This document shows positions 29,438 to 38,306 of a DNA stretch of 64,000 nucleotides, one piece after another. Origin of the DNA: JAVJST01 sp040219295 (GTDB lineage: Bacteria; Pseudomonadota; Alphaproteobacteria; Rhodospirillales; Casp-alpha2); the NCBI GenBank assembly GCA_040219295.1, contig JAVJST010000011.1:124001-188000 (forward strand). The letters are read 5' to 3'. Every line of letters begins with the position of its first letter. Within the stretch, counting starts at the first letter, position 1. The notes under the pieces were generated by a model. It was not told the origin of the DNA and searched no databases. It was given only the letters and a program-made list of their open reading frames with translations. Position numbers and translations under genes: made by a program.

Positions 29438-30718
29438 ATGAGCGAAGCCGCTGAAGTCGTCGAACTGTTTCCGGGACAGGTCGAGAAGGACCTGTACGAG
29501 GTCGGCGAAATCCCGCCGCTCGGTCACGTGCCGAAGCAGATGTACGCCTGGGCGATCCGCCAGGAGCGCCATGGCGAGCCCGACACCGCCATGCAGGTCG
29601 AGGTCGTCGATACGCCGCAGCTCGACAGTCACGACGTGCTGGTCATGGTGATGGCCGCCGGCGTCAACTACAACGGTGTCTGGGCGGCACTCGGCACGCC
29701 GATCTCGCCGTTCGACTATCACAAGGCGGAGTATCACATCGCCGGCTCCGACGCCGCGGGCATCGTCTGGGCGGTCGGCTCCAAGGTGAAGCGCTTCAAG
29801 GTCGGCGACGAAGTCGTGGTTCACTGTAACCAGGACGATGGCGACGACGAGGAGTGCAACGGCGGCGATCCGATGTTCTCGACCTCGCAGCGCATCTGGG
29901 GCTACGAAACGCCGGACGGCTCGTTCGCCCAGTTCTGCCGCGTCCAGGACCGCCAGTGCATGGCGCGCCCCCGCCACCTGACGTGGGAAGAGAGTGCGTG
30001 CTACACGCTGGTGCTCGCGACTGCCTATCGCATGCTGTTCGGCCACCGCCCGCACATCCTGCGGCCAGGCCACAACGTGCTGGTCTGGGGTGCGTCGGGC
30101 GGCCTCGGCTCCATGGCGATCCAACTCTGCGCGGTCTCCGGCGCCAACGCCATCGGCGTGATCTCGGACGAATCCAAGCGCGAGTTCGTCATGAGCCTCG
30201 GCGCCAAGGCGGTGATCAACCGCAAGGACTTCAATTGCTGGGGTCAGCTGCCCAAGGTCAACGGCGACGGCTTCAAGGAATACATGGCCGAGACCCGCAA
30301 ATTCGGCAAGGCGATCTGGGAAATCACCGGCAAGGGCAACGACGTCGACTTCGTCTTCGAACACCCCGGCGAAGCGACCTTCCCGGTCAGCTGCAATATC
30401 GTCAAGCGCGGCGGCATGGTCGTATTCTGCGCCGGCACCACCGGCTACAACCTGACCATGGACGCGCGTTTCGTGTGGATGCGCCAGAAGCGTATTCAGG
30501 GCAGCCACTTCGCCAACCTGCATCAGGCGAGCCAGGCCAACAACCTGGTCATCGAGCGGCGTCTCGATCCCTGCATGTCGGAAGTCTTTTCGTGGGACGA
30601 CATCCCGGAAGCCCACATGAAGATGATGAAGAACCAGCACAAGCCCGGCAACATGGCGGTGCTGGTTCAGGCCAAGAAGCCTGGCCGACGCACCATCGAA
30701 GACTGCATCGAGGGCTAA
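29438..30718 (+). CDS. ccr: Crotonyl-CoA carboxylase/reductase
   Basis: A 426-residue MDR-family enzyme. It shows the substrate domain with VDTPQLDSHDVLVMVMAAGVNYNG-type start (about 55-75), the NADPH Rossmann segment VWGASGGLGSMAIQL, and the Ccr-characteristic FEHPGEATFPVSC with its CO2-pocket Phe, Glu and His candidates. It reductively carboxylates crotonyl-CoA to (2S)-ethylmalonyl-CoA with NADPH, the committed step of the ethylmalonyl-CoA pathway. The ATG at 29438 follows AAGGGGAAAAG; an in-frame codon 108 bases upstream gives an unlikely leader. The mcd gene follows after 10 bases. Confidence 0.96.
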   Translation: MSEAAEVVELFPGQVEKDLYEVGEIPPLGHVPKQMYAWAIRQERHGEPDTAMQVEVVDTPQLDSHDVLVMVMAAGVNYNGVWAALGTPISPFDYHKAEYHIAGSDAAGIVWAVGSKVKRFKVGDEVVVHCNQDDGDDEECNGGDPMFSTSQRIWGYETPDGSFAQFCRVQDRQCMARPRHLTWEESACYTLVLATAYRMLFGHRPHILRPGHNVLVWGASGGLGSMAIQLCAVSGANAIGVISDESKREFVMSLGAKAVINRKDFNCWGQLPKVNGDGFKEYMAETRKFGKAIWEITGKGNDVDFVFEHPGEATFPVSCNIVKRGGMVVFCAGTTGYNLTMDARFVWMRQKRIQGSHFANLHQASQANNLVIERRLDPCMSEVFSWDDIPEAHMKMMKNQHKPGNMAVLVQAKKPGRRTIEDCIEG

Positions 30719-30728
30719 GGAGCCCATC

Positions 30729-32429
30729 ATGGACCACGCCGCCGCTGAGAACGGGTCCGCCTCGGGAACAGTTGTCCTCGACGGACTCACCGGCCTTGCG
30801 CACGAGGCCGTCGAAAAGGCCGACACCCTGCTCGACTGCGCGCGCCGCCATTTGGACGACACCGTCGCGCCGGGCGGCCGGATTGACGGCGGCAAGCTCG
30901 AGGCCGAGCAGTTCGCCGCCCACGGCTTCGCCTGGATGGCGACCTACGTCGAGGCATTGCGCCAGCTTTCAGGCTGGGCCGACCGCCTGGAGACCGAATG
31001 CAAGTTCGGGGAGACCGAACAGCTCATCGTCCAGTTGGGCTTCGCCGAATACCTCGCCCAGCTCTACGGCGGCATCGCCATCAGCCAGGTCGAGACCGTG
31101 CGGCCCCGCGACTTAGGGGTTACCTCGAAGGAGACCCACGCGTTCTTCAAGGGCGCCGTGAAGACGCTGATCACCGAAAGCGATGCCGCCGCCGGCCGGG
31201 TCGCATTAGCGCAGCGGCTCGAGGACGCCATCGACGACGGCAACTACGGCGCGCTCGGGCTCGATGACGACAGCCTCGAGATGGTGCGCGACCAGTTCCG
31301 CCGCTTCTGTGACGAACAGGTCAGCCCGCACTGCCACGAATGGCATCTGAAGGACCAACTGATCCCCATCGAGATCGTCGAACAGCTGGCCGAGATGGGT
31401 GTGTTCGGCCTCACCGTCCCGGAGGAGTGGGAAGGCCTCGGCATGTCGAAGACCGCGATGTGCATCGTCACCGAAGAGCTTTCACGCGGCTATATCGGCG
31501 TCGGCTCGCTGGGCACGCGCTCGGAGATCGCCGCCGAGCTGATCCGTCTCGGCGGCACCGACGAACAGAAGGCCAAGTACCTGCCGAAGATCGCGTCGGG
31601 CGAAATCCTGCCGACCGCGGTCTTCACCGAGCCCAACACCGGCTCTGATCTCGGGTCCTTGCGCACCCGCGCGGTGCGTGACGGCGACACCTACAAGGTC
31701 ACCGGCAACAAGACCTGGATCACCCATGCCTCGCGCTCCGACCTGATGACCCTGCTGGCGCGCACCGATCCCGACGAGGCCGGCTACAAGGGCTTGTCGA
31801 TGTTCCTGGCCGAGAAGCCGCGCGGCACGGAAGACGATCCGTTCCCCGCCGAGGGCATGACCGGCGGCGAGATCCCGGTGCTTGGCTACCGTGGCATGAA
31901 GGAGTACGACCTGCGCTTCGAAAGCTTCGAGGTGCCGGCCGCCAACCTCCTCGGTTGCGACGAGGGCCAGGGATTCAAGCAGCTCATGGCGACGTTCGAG
32001 AGTGCGCGCATCCAGACCGCCGCGCGCGCCGTCGGCGTCGCCCAGAACGCCATGGAACTTGGCCATCGCTACGCCAAGGACCGCAACCAGTTCGGCAAGC
32101 CGATCTACGAGTTCCCGCGCATCGGCGGCAAGATCGCCTGGATGGCGGTCGAGACCATGATGGCGCGCCAGCTCACCTACTTCGCCGGGCGTGAGCGGGA
32201 TTCCGACCGGCGCTGCGACATCGAGGCCGGCATGGCCAAGCTGCTCGCCGCCCGCGTCGCGTGGTCGAACGCCGACAACGCGCTGCAGATCCACGGCGGC
32301 AACGGCTACGCCATGGAGTTCCCGATCTCGCGGGTCCTCTGCGACGCGCGCATCCTCAACATCTTCGAGGGCGCGGCCGAGATTCAGAGCCACGTGATCG
32401 CGCGGGGATTGCTCAGCAACCGGAACTAG
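30729..32429 (+). CDS. mcd: (2S)-methylsuccinyl-CoA dehydrogenase
   Basis: A 566-residue flavoprotein of the acyl-CoA dehydrogenase family. The roughly 170-residue N-terminal extension before the dehydrogenase core is typical of Mcd and absent from ordinary family members. The core has FTEPNTGSDLGSLRT, WITHASRSD, RIQTAARAVGVAQNA and the signature end GGNGYAMEFPISRV and IFEGAAEIQ. It oxidises (2S)-methylsuccinyl-CoA to mesaconyl-CoA. It is co-transcribed with ccr, with a GGAG ribosome binding site in the 10-base gap. Confidence 0.95.
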   Translation: MDHAAAENGSASGTVVLDGLTGLAHEAVEKADTLLDCARRHLDDTVAPGGRIDGGKLEAEQFAAHGFAWMATYVEALRQLSGWADRLETECKFGETEQLIVQLGFAEYLAQLYGGIAISQVETVRPRDLGVTSKETHAFFKGAVKTLITESDAAAGRVALAQRLEDAIDDGNYGALGLDDDSLEMVRDQFRRFCDEQVSPHCHEWHLKDQLIPIEIVEQLAEMGVFGLTVPEEWEGLGMSKTAMCIVTEELSRGYIGVGSLGTRSEIAAELIRLGGTDEQKAKYLPKIASGEILPTAVFTEPNTGSDLGSLRTRAVRDGDTYKVTGNKTWITHASRSDLMTLLARTDPDEAGYKGLSMFLAEKPRGTEDDPFPAEGMTGGEIPVLGYRGMKEYDLRFESFEVPAANLLGCDEGQGFKQLMATFESARIQTAARAVGVAQNAMELGHRYAKDRNQFGKPIYEFPRIGGKIAWMAVETMMARQLTYFAGRERDSDRRCDIEAGMAKLLAARVAWSNADNALQIHGGNGYAMEFPISRVLCDARILNIFEGAAEIQSHVIARGLLSNRN

Positions 32430-32499
32430 AGTCGACCTTACATTCGTTCCATTTGTTAACTCAGGGTTGTAGAACGTACAACAAAGGTTAGCTTTGTGT

Positions 32500-33393
32500 A
32501 TGGCCTGTAACTACCTCCTAACAGCAGCAATTCTTGCGATGTCGATCTTCGCTCGCCCTTGTTCCGCGCAGCCAACAGGGGAGGATTTGCATGCGATGTT
32601 CTTGGAGACGCGAAATCAATTGAGTGCGGAATTGAATCGCCTAATTGAGGACGCAGTTCCAATAACGAAAGAAGTCGGTTTGTCCTTTGGTCCGTATGAC
32701 AGAAGAAACGCCCAAATTGATGAGATCATTAGGTTTAAAGGCGTGGCGCAACAGCCGCACATGGCTCGAACAATTGTAGATTTCACCACGGAAATTCTGT
32801 CCGCCCCAAACGAACGATTGAACATCGTGGACATCGCGAACCGCCTTGAGTCGATAAGACCGACAACCGTAGAGATGTCGACCGGCTACGACGGGATTTC
32901 CGAACTGATCGGCGCATCGATCATCACTGAAATTGACCTGACTGGCGAACCGCGATCGAAGTCCGTTAAGTTTCCTGTGGACAACGACTCAAACTTGACC
33001 GGCATTTGGCCACAGAAACGGATCAATGAACTCTCCCCACTAACCCCGAGGTTCGAACTCTTGGCAAAGCATGCGACGCAGGGCCAATCCATTTTGAGGT
33101 CGCTTCTGCTGCCGAAAGATCAGCTTCACGACACGTCAAATTTTAAGGGATATCCACCAAAATTGATCGGGAAGGTTCCTTGCTTTCAGGCTGAATGCTT
33201 AGTCGTCGAGTTAGACGAGAAGCTGTCTGATAATTCTGGCGATGTAGAAGCCAACGTTAGCATCACAGGCTTTGTTCTCTTTGAGGCATCTTCTTTGCGG
33301 GTGCAGAGGAGCGCAGTTCATGTAACTAGTTTCGCGAATCACCCAGACCCTGTGACGTTGGAAATCATCACAGAGTTTAAAATACTGGAATAG
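32500..33393 (+). CDS. Hypothetical secreted protein, AT-richer than its surroundings
   Basis: A 297-residue protein I do not recognise. The N-terminus MACNYLLTAAILAMSIFARPCSA is a signal peptide; the rest is mostly beta-rich with helical starts, and has one Cys pair in KVPCFQAECLV. The ATG at 32500 is used; a TTG two codons upstream is also in frame. Codon use is clearly AT-richer than ccr-mcd before it and the hydrolase after it, which suggests acquisition by transfer. A palindromic repeat lies about 70 bases downstream. Confidence 0.65.
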   Translation: MACNYLLTAAILAMSIFARPCSAQPTGEDLHAMFLETRNQLSAELNRLIEDAVPITKEVGLSFGPYDRRNAQIDEIIRFKGVAQQPHMARTIVDFTTEILSAPNERLNIVDIANRLESIRPTTVEMSTGYDGISELIGASIITEIDLTGEPRSKSVKFPVDNDSNLTGIWPQKRINELSPLTPRFELLAKHATQGQSILRSLLLPKDQLHDTSNFKGYPPKLIGKVPCFQAECLVVELDEKLSDNSGDVEANVSITGFVLFEASSLRVQRSAVHVTSFANHPDPVTLEIITEFKILE

Positions 33394-33463
33394 CGAGAAT
33401 TCAGCCGCATATTCCCTGTCCAGAGTTTCAGCGTCTCTACAATCTGCTAGATAGTCAATCTGG

Positions 33464-33483
33464 ACTCCCGCCTTCGCGGGAGT
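33464..33483. repeat. Short palindromic (REP-like) repeat
   Basis: A perfect 8-bp stem ACTCCCGC / GCGGGAGT with loop CTTC, embedded in TCTGGACTCCCGCCTTCG and followed by GTGACGATGATGG. This pattern is a common dispersed intergenic palindrome in proteobacterial genomes. Only one copy is seen in this window. Confidence 0.6.
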
Positions 33484-33498
33484 GACGATGATGGAGCC

Positions 33499-34311
33499 AT
33501 GCTTCGCATCCTGACCGTTCTCATCGCTCTCCTGATTTTATCGACCGCCCACGCCGCCGAGTGGCACGACGTCATGTCGCCGTCCAAGTTCGGCGAGGCG
33601 GAGATCATCCGGGGCGAACTGCATCTGCCGGCCAAAGAAACCCACGGCAATGGTCCCTTCCCCGCGGTCGTGCTGATGCACGGCTGCGGCGGACTGACCC
33701 CCGCCGTGAAGCAGGGGCTCGATGCCCACGCGGACGCGCTCAACGAGGCGGGTTTCGCCGCGCTGATCCTCGATTCATTCGGACCGCGCAATCTCGCCGG
33801 CGGCCAGGTCTGCGAGAACGTCGACCAGCTGGTCCGCATGCGGCATTCGCGCCGCGCCGATGCCGCCGGGGCGCACGCATTCCTCGCGGAGCGCAGCGAT
33901 ATCGACGGCGCCAACATCTTTCTCATGGGCCAGAGCAACGGCGCCGGCACGGCGGTCCTCGCCGCGCAACCGAGCTTCGCGCAGGCCACCGGCACGGACG
34001 CAGCGTTCCGCGCCGTCGCCGCGTTCTATCCATGGTGCGGGTCGTTCGACAGTTACCGGCTGACCACGCCGCTGCTGATCCTCTCCGGTTCCGAAGACGG
34101 CTGGACCCCGCCTGCGAGCTGCGCGAAACGAGTCGGCAAGATGAAGGGCGCGGACTACCAGGTCGAGGTCTACGACGGCGCGACCCATTCCTTCGACCTG
34201 CCGATCGAGCGCCAGGAATACGCCGGCCAGGTGGTCGCCGGCGATGCGCCGGCAGCGCTGGCCGCGCGCGCCCGGATGATCGCCTTTTTCCGGGAGAACA
34301 TGGCGCGTTGA
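33499..34311 (+). CDS. Secreted dienelactone hydrolase-like alpha/beta hydrolase
   Basis: A 270-residue alpha/beta hydrolase with a signal peptide ending near TAHA. PAVVLMHGCGG holds the oxyanion-hole region, IFLMGQSNGAG is the nucleophile elbow with Ser (GQSNG), SGSEDGWTPP gives the acid, and GATHSFD the catalytic His. This resembles the dienelactone hydrolase family, although the nucleophile is Ser rather than Cys. Probably periplasmic; substrate unknown. It precedes the EncFtn gene by 75 bases on the same strand. Confidence 0.82.
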   Translation: MLRILTVLIALLILSTAHAAEWHDVMSPSKFGEAEIIRGELHLPAKETHGNGPFPAVVLMHGCGGLTPAVKQGLDAHADALNEAGFAALILDSFGPRNLAGGQVCENVDQLVRMRHSRRADAAGAHAFLAERSDIDGANIFLMGQSNGAGTAVLAAQPSFAQATGTDAAFRAVAAFYPWCGSFDSYRLTTPLLILSGSEDGWTPPASCAKRVGKMKGADYQVEVYDGATHSFDLPIERQEYAGQVVAGDAPAALAARARMIAFFRENMAR

Positions 34312-34386
34312 GGTTGCCCTCCCCGCCCGCACGCGGCACCATCGGAACCCTGAAGAACAATCCGGTCACCATGGGAGAATTGCCGA

Positions 34387-34686
34387 ATGTCGAGCGAAGG
34401 ACTTCACGCGCCGCGCGAGCGCCTGTCGAAGGAAACCATTCATCTGCATCACGCCATCGTCTCGCTGATGGAGGAACTCGAGGCCGTCGACTGGTACCGC
34501 CAGCGCGCCGACGACTGCGAGGACACGGAACTCAGGGAAATCCTGCTGCACAACATGCGCGAGGAAATGGAGCACGCGGCCATGGTGCTCGAGTGGATTC
34601 GCCGCAACAACTCGGACTTCGCGCACGAGCTCAAGGACTTCCTGTTCACCGACAAGCCGCTGACGCACGCCCCCGGTGAACACTGA
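34387..34686 (+). CDS. EncFtn-type (encapsulated ferritin-like) protein lacking a targeting tail
   Basis: A 99-residue two-helix protein. It aligns closely with Rhodospirillum rubrum EncFtn: Glu29, Glu30, Glu32, Trp36, Tyr37, Glu60 and His63 match the ferroxidase and entry-site residues, in SLMEELEAVDWY and REEMEHAAMVLEWIRR. EncFtn oxidises ferrous iron as an annular decamer, normally inside an encapsulin shell. Here the protein stops at LTHAPGEH with no C-terminal encapsulation peptide, and no encapsulin gene is adjacent. GGGAGAA precedes the start. The tenA start lies inside its last codons. Confidence 0.88.
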   Translation: MSSEGLHAPRERLSKETIHLHHAIVSLMEELEAVDWYRQRADDCEDTELREILLHNMREEMEHAAMVLEWIRRNNSDFAHELKDFLFTDKPLTHAPGEH

Positions 34687-35371
34687 TCGGGGCTTTCCGT
34701 TGACCGACCAACCCCTGTTCGAGCGCCTGCGCAGCGCGTGCGCGGACGACTGGCGCGCCTACGTCGAACACCCATTCGTCGAAGGCATCCAGTCGGGTAC
34801 GCTGCCCGAGGCCGCGTTCCGCCACTACCTGGTGCAGGACTACCTGTTCCTGATCCACTTCGCGCGCGCCTACGCGCTCGCCGCCTACAAGGCCGAAACC
34901 CTCGACGACCTGCGGACCGCCGCCGAAGCCGTGCGTGTCATCACCGAGGTCGAGATGGGCCTGCACGTCGAATACTGCAAAGGCTGGGGCATCTCCGAGG
35001 ACGAGATGCGCGCGGCGCCCGAGGCCGAACGGAACATGGCCTACACGCGCTTCGTGCTCGAACGCGGCCACGCCGGCGATCTTCTCGACCTGCTCGTCGC
35101 ACTGCTGCCCTGCGCCTGGGGATACGCCGAGATCGGGCTCAGGCTGGCCGGCGATCCTTCGACCAGGCGCGACGGCAATCCGTACCTGCCGTGGATCGAG
35201 ATGTACTCGTCGGACGACTATGTCGACGGTGCCCGGGCGTGCCTCGCGCAGCTCGACCGTGTCTATGCGGAGCGCGCCGGTGAGGGCCGCATCCCGAGCC
35301 TGATCCGAACCTTCAGTCAGGCCGCGCGGCTCGAGGCCGGATTCTGGCAGATGGGTCTCGACGCGACCTGA
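34676..35371 (+). CDS. tenA: TenA-family protein (thiaminase II / aminopyrimidine aminohydrolase)
   Basis: A 231-residue all-helical protein. The catalytic Cys lies in VALLPCAWGYAEIG and the C-terminal Glu in RLEAGFWQMGL; an Asp-bearing helix AFRHYLVQDYLFL and the Glu-rich TEVEMGLHVEYC also fit TenA. The family hydrolyses thiamin breakdown products to salvage the pyrimidine. The GTG at 34676 overlaps the EncFtn gene by 11 bases and indicates translational coupling; TTG at 34700 is an alternative start. No other thiamin gene is in the window. Confidence 0.85.
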   Translation: MNTDRGFPLTDQPLFERLRSACADDWRAYVEHPFVEGIQSGTLPEAAFRHYLVQDYLFLIHFARAYALAAYKAETLDDLRTAAEAVRVITEVEMGLHVEYCKGWGISEDEMRAAPEAERNMAYTRFVLERGHAGDLLDLLVALLPCAWGYAEIGLRLAGDPSTRRDGNPYLPWIEMYSSDDYVDGARACLAQLDRVYAERAGEGRIPSLIRTFSQAARLEAGFWQMGLDAT

Positions 35372-35387
35372 TCAATCTGGTCGCCGA

Positions 35388-36503
35388 TCAGCGGTCGAGC
35401 ACCAGGGTGTCGGCGGCGTCCCACGACAGCCAAAGCTTGTCGCCCTCGACGGCCCGGGGCCGCGTCGATCGCGAGGTGTTCGGCACGTTGGCGGTGATCA
35501 TCACGCCGGTCGGGTTGTCGAGCAGCAGGTGGCTCTCGTCGCCGTAGTAGGCGACCTGCGACACGGTGGCCGGAATCGTGACGACGCCCTCAGCCGCCGA
35601 CGGCTCCTCCTTCAGGACCCTGATTTTCTCCGGCCTGACGGCGAGTGCGATCTCGCCCGAGGCCGACCCGTCGAACGGAATCGACGTTTGTCCGATGCCC
35701 GAGACGTCGACGACGATCTCGCCGGCGCCCGACGTGCCCGAGACCTTGCCGTCGAACAGGTTGGTCTTGCCGATGAAGTCGGCGACGAAACGGCTCGTCG
35801 GGAACTCGTAGAGCGTGCTCGGGTCGGCCAGCTGGGCGACGACGCCCGACTGCATGACCGCGATACGGTCGGCCATGGAGAGTGCCTCGTCCTGGTCGTG
35901 GGTGACGATGACGAAGGTGATGCCGACGGATTCCTGCAGGCGCCGGAGTTCGAGCTGCATCAGTTCGCGGAGCTTGGCGTCGAGCGCGGAAAGTGGCTCG
36001 TCGAGCAACAGCACGCGCGGTCGCTTGACCAGGGCGCGGGCCAGCGCGACGCGCTGACGCTGGCCGCCCGACAGTGCGTCGGGCATGCGTTCGCCGTATC
36101 CGTCGAGCTGCACGAGAGAGAGCGCCTCCTCGACCCGAGGACCGATGTCGGCCTCCGGGGTGCCGGTCACCTTGAGCCCGTAAGCGACGTTCCTCGCCAC
36201 GTTCATGTGCGGGAACACGGCATACGACTGGAACACCATATTGACCGGGCGCTTATTCGGTTCGATCCCGTCCATGTCCTTGCCGTCGATGAGAATGCGG
36301 CCCGATGTCGGGTTCTCGAAGCCGGCGATCATGCGCAGCAGCGTCGTCTTGCCGCAGCCGGACGGGCCCAGCAGCGCGAAGAACTCCCCTTCCATAATAT
36401 CGAACGAGACATCGTCAACGGCCTTCACCGTGCGGCCAAAGACTTTGGTGATGTTCTCCACCGTGATGATCGGCGAAGCGGCGAATTCGGTTTTCTCAGT
36501 CAT
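35388..36503 (-). CDS. potA: Polyamine ABC transporter ATP-binding protein
   Basis: A 371-residue ATPase with Walker A GPSGCGKTT, signature LSGGQRQR, Walker B VLLLDEPLSALD and switch His in VTHDQDEALSMAD, followed by a C-terminal TOBE region from about residue 285 onward. It energises the PotBC-type permeases encoded upstream. It overlaps the preceding permease gene by 8 bases and is last in the operon. Confidence 0.94.
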   Translation of the reverse strand: MTEKTEFAASPIITVENITKVFGRTVKAVDDVSFDIMEGEFFALLGPSGCGKTTLLRMIAGFENPTSGRILIDGKDMDGIEPNKRPVNMVFQSYAVFPHMNVARNVAYGLKVTGTPEADIGPRVEEALSLVQLDGYGERMPDALSGGQRQRVALARALVKRPRVLLLDEPLSALDAKLRELMQLELRRLQESVGITFVIVTHDQDEALSMADRIAVMQSGVVAQLADPSTLYEFPTSRFVADFIGKTNLFDGKVSGTSGAGEIVVDVSGIGQTSIPFDGSASGEIALAVRPEKIRVLKEEPSAAEGVVTIPATVSQVAYYGDESHLLLDNPTGVMITANVPNTSRSTRPRAVEGDKLWLSWDAADTLVLDR

Positions 36504-37323
36504 GGGTCGACCTCTGCCCGGACCGGGCCTGGATGTACATCGCGAAAAGCGTCAGCGTGAGGGTGACGACGATCAGGATCGTCGAGGCGGCGTTAACCTC
36601 GGGCGTCACGCTGAAGCGGACCATCGAGTAGATCTTTAGCGGGAAGGTCGTCGAGCCCGGGCCCGACGTAAAGAACGTGATGACGAAGTCGTCGAGCGAC
36701 AAGGTGAACGCCAGCAGGGCGCCAGCGACGACGCCCGGCATCAGGTAGGGCAACGTGACGTCGCGGAAAGTTTGCCATTCCGTCGCGCCCAGATCCCGCG
36801 CCGCCTCCTCAAGCGAGCGATCGAACCCGGACATGCGCGAACGGATGACGACGGCGACGAACGGGATCGTGAAGGCGATGTGACTGACGGTAATGGTGAA
36901 CAGACCGAGCGGAATCTGGATCGCTGCGAAGAATGCCAGCATGGCCACACCCATGCAGATTTCGGGAATCACGATCGGCAGGTGAACCCACCCCTCGTAG
37001 GCGCCCTTGAACGGAAAGCGGTAGCGGTAAAGCGCGATGCCGAGCATGGTGCCGAGAATCGTCGATACGGCGGTAGACACGCTCGCGACGATCATCGAGT
37101 TGATGAAGGCGTCGTGCAGCGAGTTGTTGGTGAACGCCTTCTCGTAGTATTTCAGGGTGAACCCCTGCCAAGTGATGTTGCGCCGACTGTCGTTGAAGCT
37201 GAACGCGATTAGCGCGACGATCGGAAAGTAGAGGAAAGTGAAATTGACGACGATGACCGCCTGCATCCAGCGCTTGCGGAAGTAGTCGAGCGGCGTCGGT
37301 CGGTTGGTGGCGCGGCGTGACAT
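36496..37323 (-). CDS. potC: Polyamine ABC transporter permease (PotC/PotI type)
   Basis: A 275-residue inner-membrane permease with about six helices and the coupling loop EEAARDLGATEWQTFRDVTLP. It pairs with the PotB-type permease encoded just upstream, three bases away, to move spermidine or putrescine. The potI name would fit equally if putrescine is the substrate. Confidence 0.92.
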   Translation of the reverse strand: MSRRATNRPTPLDYFRKRWMQAVIVVNFTFLYFPIVALIAFSFNDSRRNITWQGFTLKYYEKAFTNNSLHDAFINSMIVASVSTAVSTILGTMLGIALYRYRFPFKGAYEGWVHLPIVIPEICMGVAMLAFFAAIQIPLGLFTITVSHIAFTIPFVAVVIRSRMSGFDRSLEEAARDLGATEWQTFRDVTLPYLMPGVVAGALLAFTLSLDDFVITFFTSGPGSTTFPLKIYSMVRFSVTPEVNAASTILIVVTLTLTLFAMYIQARSGQRSTHD

Positions 37324-37326
37324 CGC

Positions 37327-38235
37327 TTAGATCCCCAGGTCGGATTTCTGCGAGGCGAACGTGGCGCGCGCCCACAGGATGAGGAACGTCGCGTACATCA
37401 GTACGAACGAGATCGCCGAGCCGAACGGCCAGTTGCGGGCGGGGCCGAACTGCTGGGCGATCAGGTTGCCGATCATCACGCTGTCGGTGCCGCCGAGCAG
37501 GTCGGGCGTCAGGAAGGTTCCCATCGACAGGATGAAGACCAGCAGGGTGCCGGACGCGATGCCGGGCATCACAAGCGGTACGGTGACGGAAAAGAACGTG
37601 CGCCACTGGCTTGCGCCGAGATCCAGACTCGCCTCGAGGTATGCCCGGTCGAGCTTCTCGAACACGGTATAGAGCGGCAACACCATGAACGGCAGGTGCA
37701 CGTAAACGAGGCCGATGACGACGGCCTTCTGGTTGTAGAGGATTTCGAGCGGCTCGAATGTGCCCATCAGTTCAGGCATGCCGAAGAACGTGAAGAACGC
37801 GTCCAGGTTACCGTGCGCCCATTCGAGGCTGAAATTGACGTAGCCCGCGGTTCTTAGTACTGCGATCCAGGCGTAGGTACGGATCAGCAGGTTGGTCCAG
37901 AATGGCAGGATCACGATCAGCAGCAGGATATTGCGCCAGCGTTTGGGCGCGAAGGAAATGCCCATGGCCAACGGCAGCCCCATAACGATGCAGATCGCCG
38001 TGGTGACGATGGCGATCCAGACCGATTTCAGAAGGATTCCGAGGTACAGCCAATCGAAAGCCCGAACGTAGTTGTCGAGCGAAAAGCCAAGGTAGGTCTG
38101 CCCGCTCGGGCCGCGGTAGCCGAAACTGTAGACCCAGACGACCGCAAGCGGCGCTGTGAAGAACACCACGAGCCAGAACGTCGGCGGCAGAATGAAAATC
38201 CCGAACGTCAGCCGGTGATTGCGCCAGTTTTCCAT
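37327..38235 (-). CDS. potB: Polyamine ABC transporter permease (PotB/PotH type)
   Basis: A 302-residue permease with about six helices; the coupling loop is EASLDLGASQWRTFFSVTVP. PFWTNLLIRTYAWIAVL is characteristic of the PotB/PotH group. It lies 71 bases downstream of the binding-protein gene and is followed at once by its partner permease gene. Confidence 0.92.
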   Translation of the reverse strand: MENWRNHRLTFGIFILPPTFWLVVFFTAPLAVVWVYSFGYRGPSGQTYLGFSLDNYVRAFDWLYLGILLKSVWIAIVTTAICIVMGLPLAMGISFAPKRWRNILLLIVILPFWTNLLIRTYAWIAVLRTAGYVNFSLEWAHGNLDAFFTFFGMPELMGTFEPLEILYNQKAVVIGLVYVHLPFMVLPLYTVFEKLDRAYLEASLDLGASQWRTFFSVTVPLVMPGIASGTLLVFILSMGTFLTPDLLGGTDSVMIGNLIAQQFGPARNWPFGSAISFVLMYATFLILWARATFASQKSDLGI

Positions 38236-38306
38236 GCCAGGTCCTTCGAGCGGCCCACACCGCGGCCGCCGGAGAACTGATCCCCGGCGGCCGGGCCGAA
38301 TGGTGT

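Noticed and set aside
29357..30895. Open frame of 512 codons on the minus strand inside ccr
   Set aside because: Ccr has full family motifs; the antisense frame lacks a signal and has shadow-like composition.
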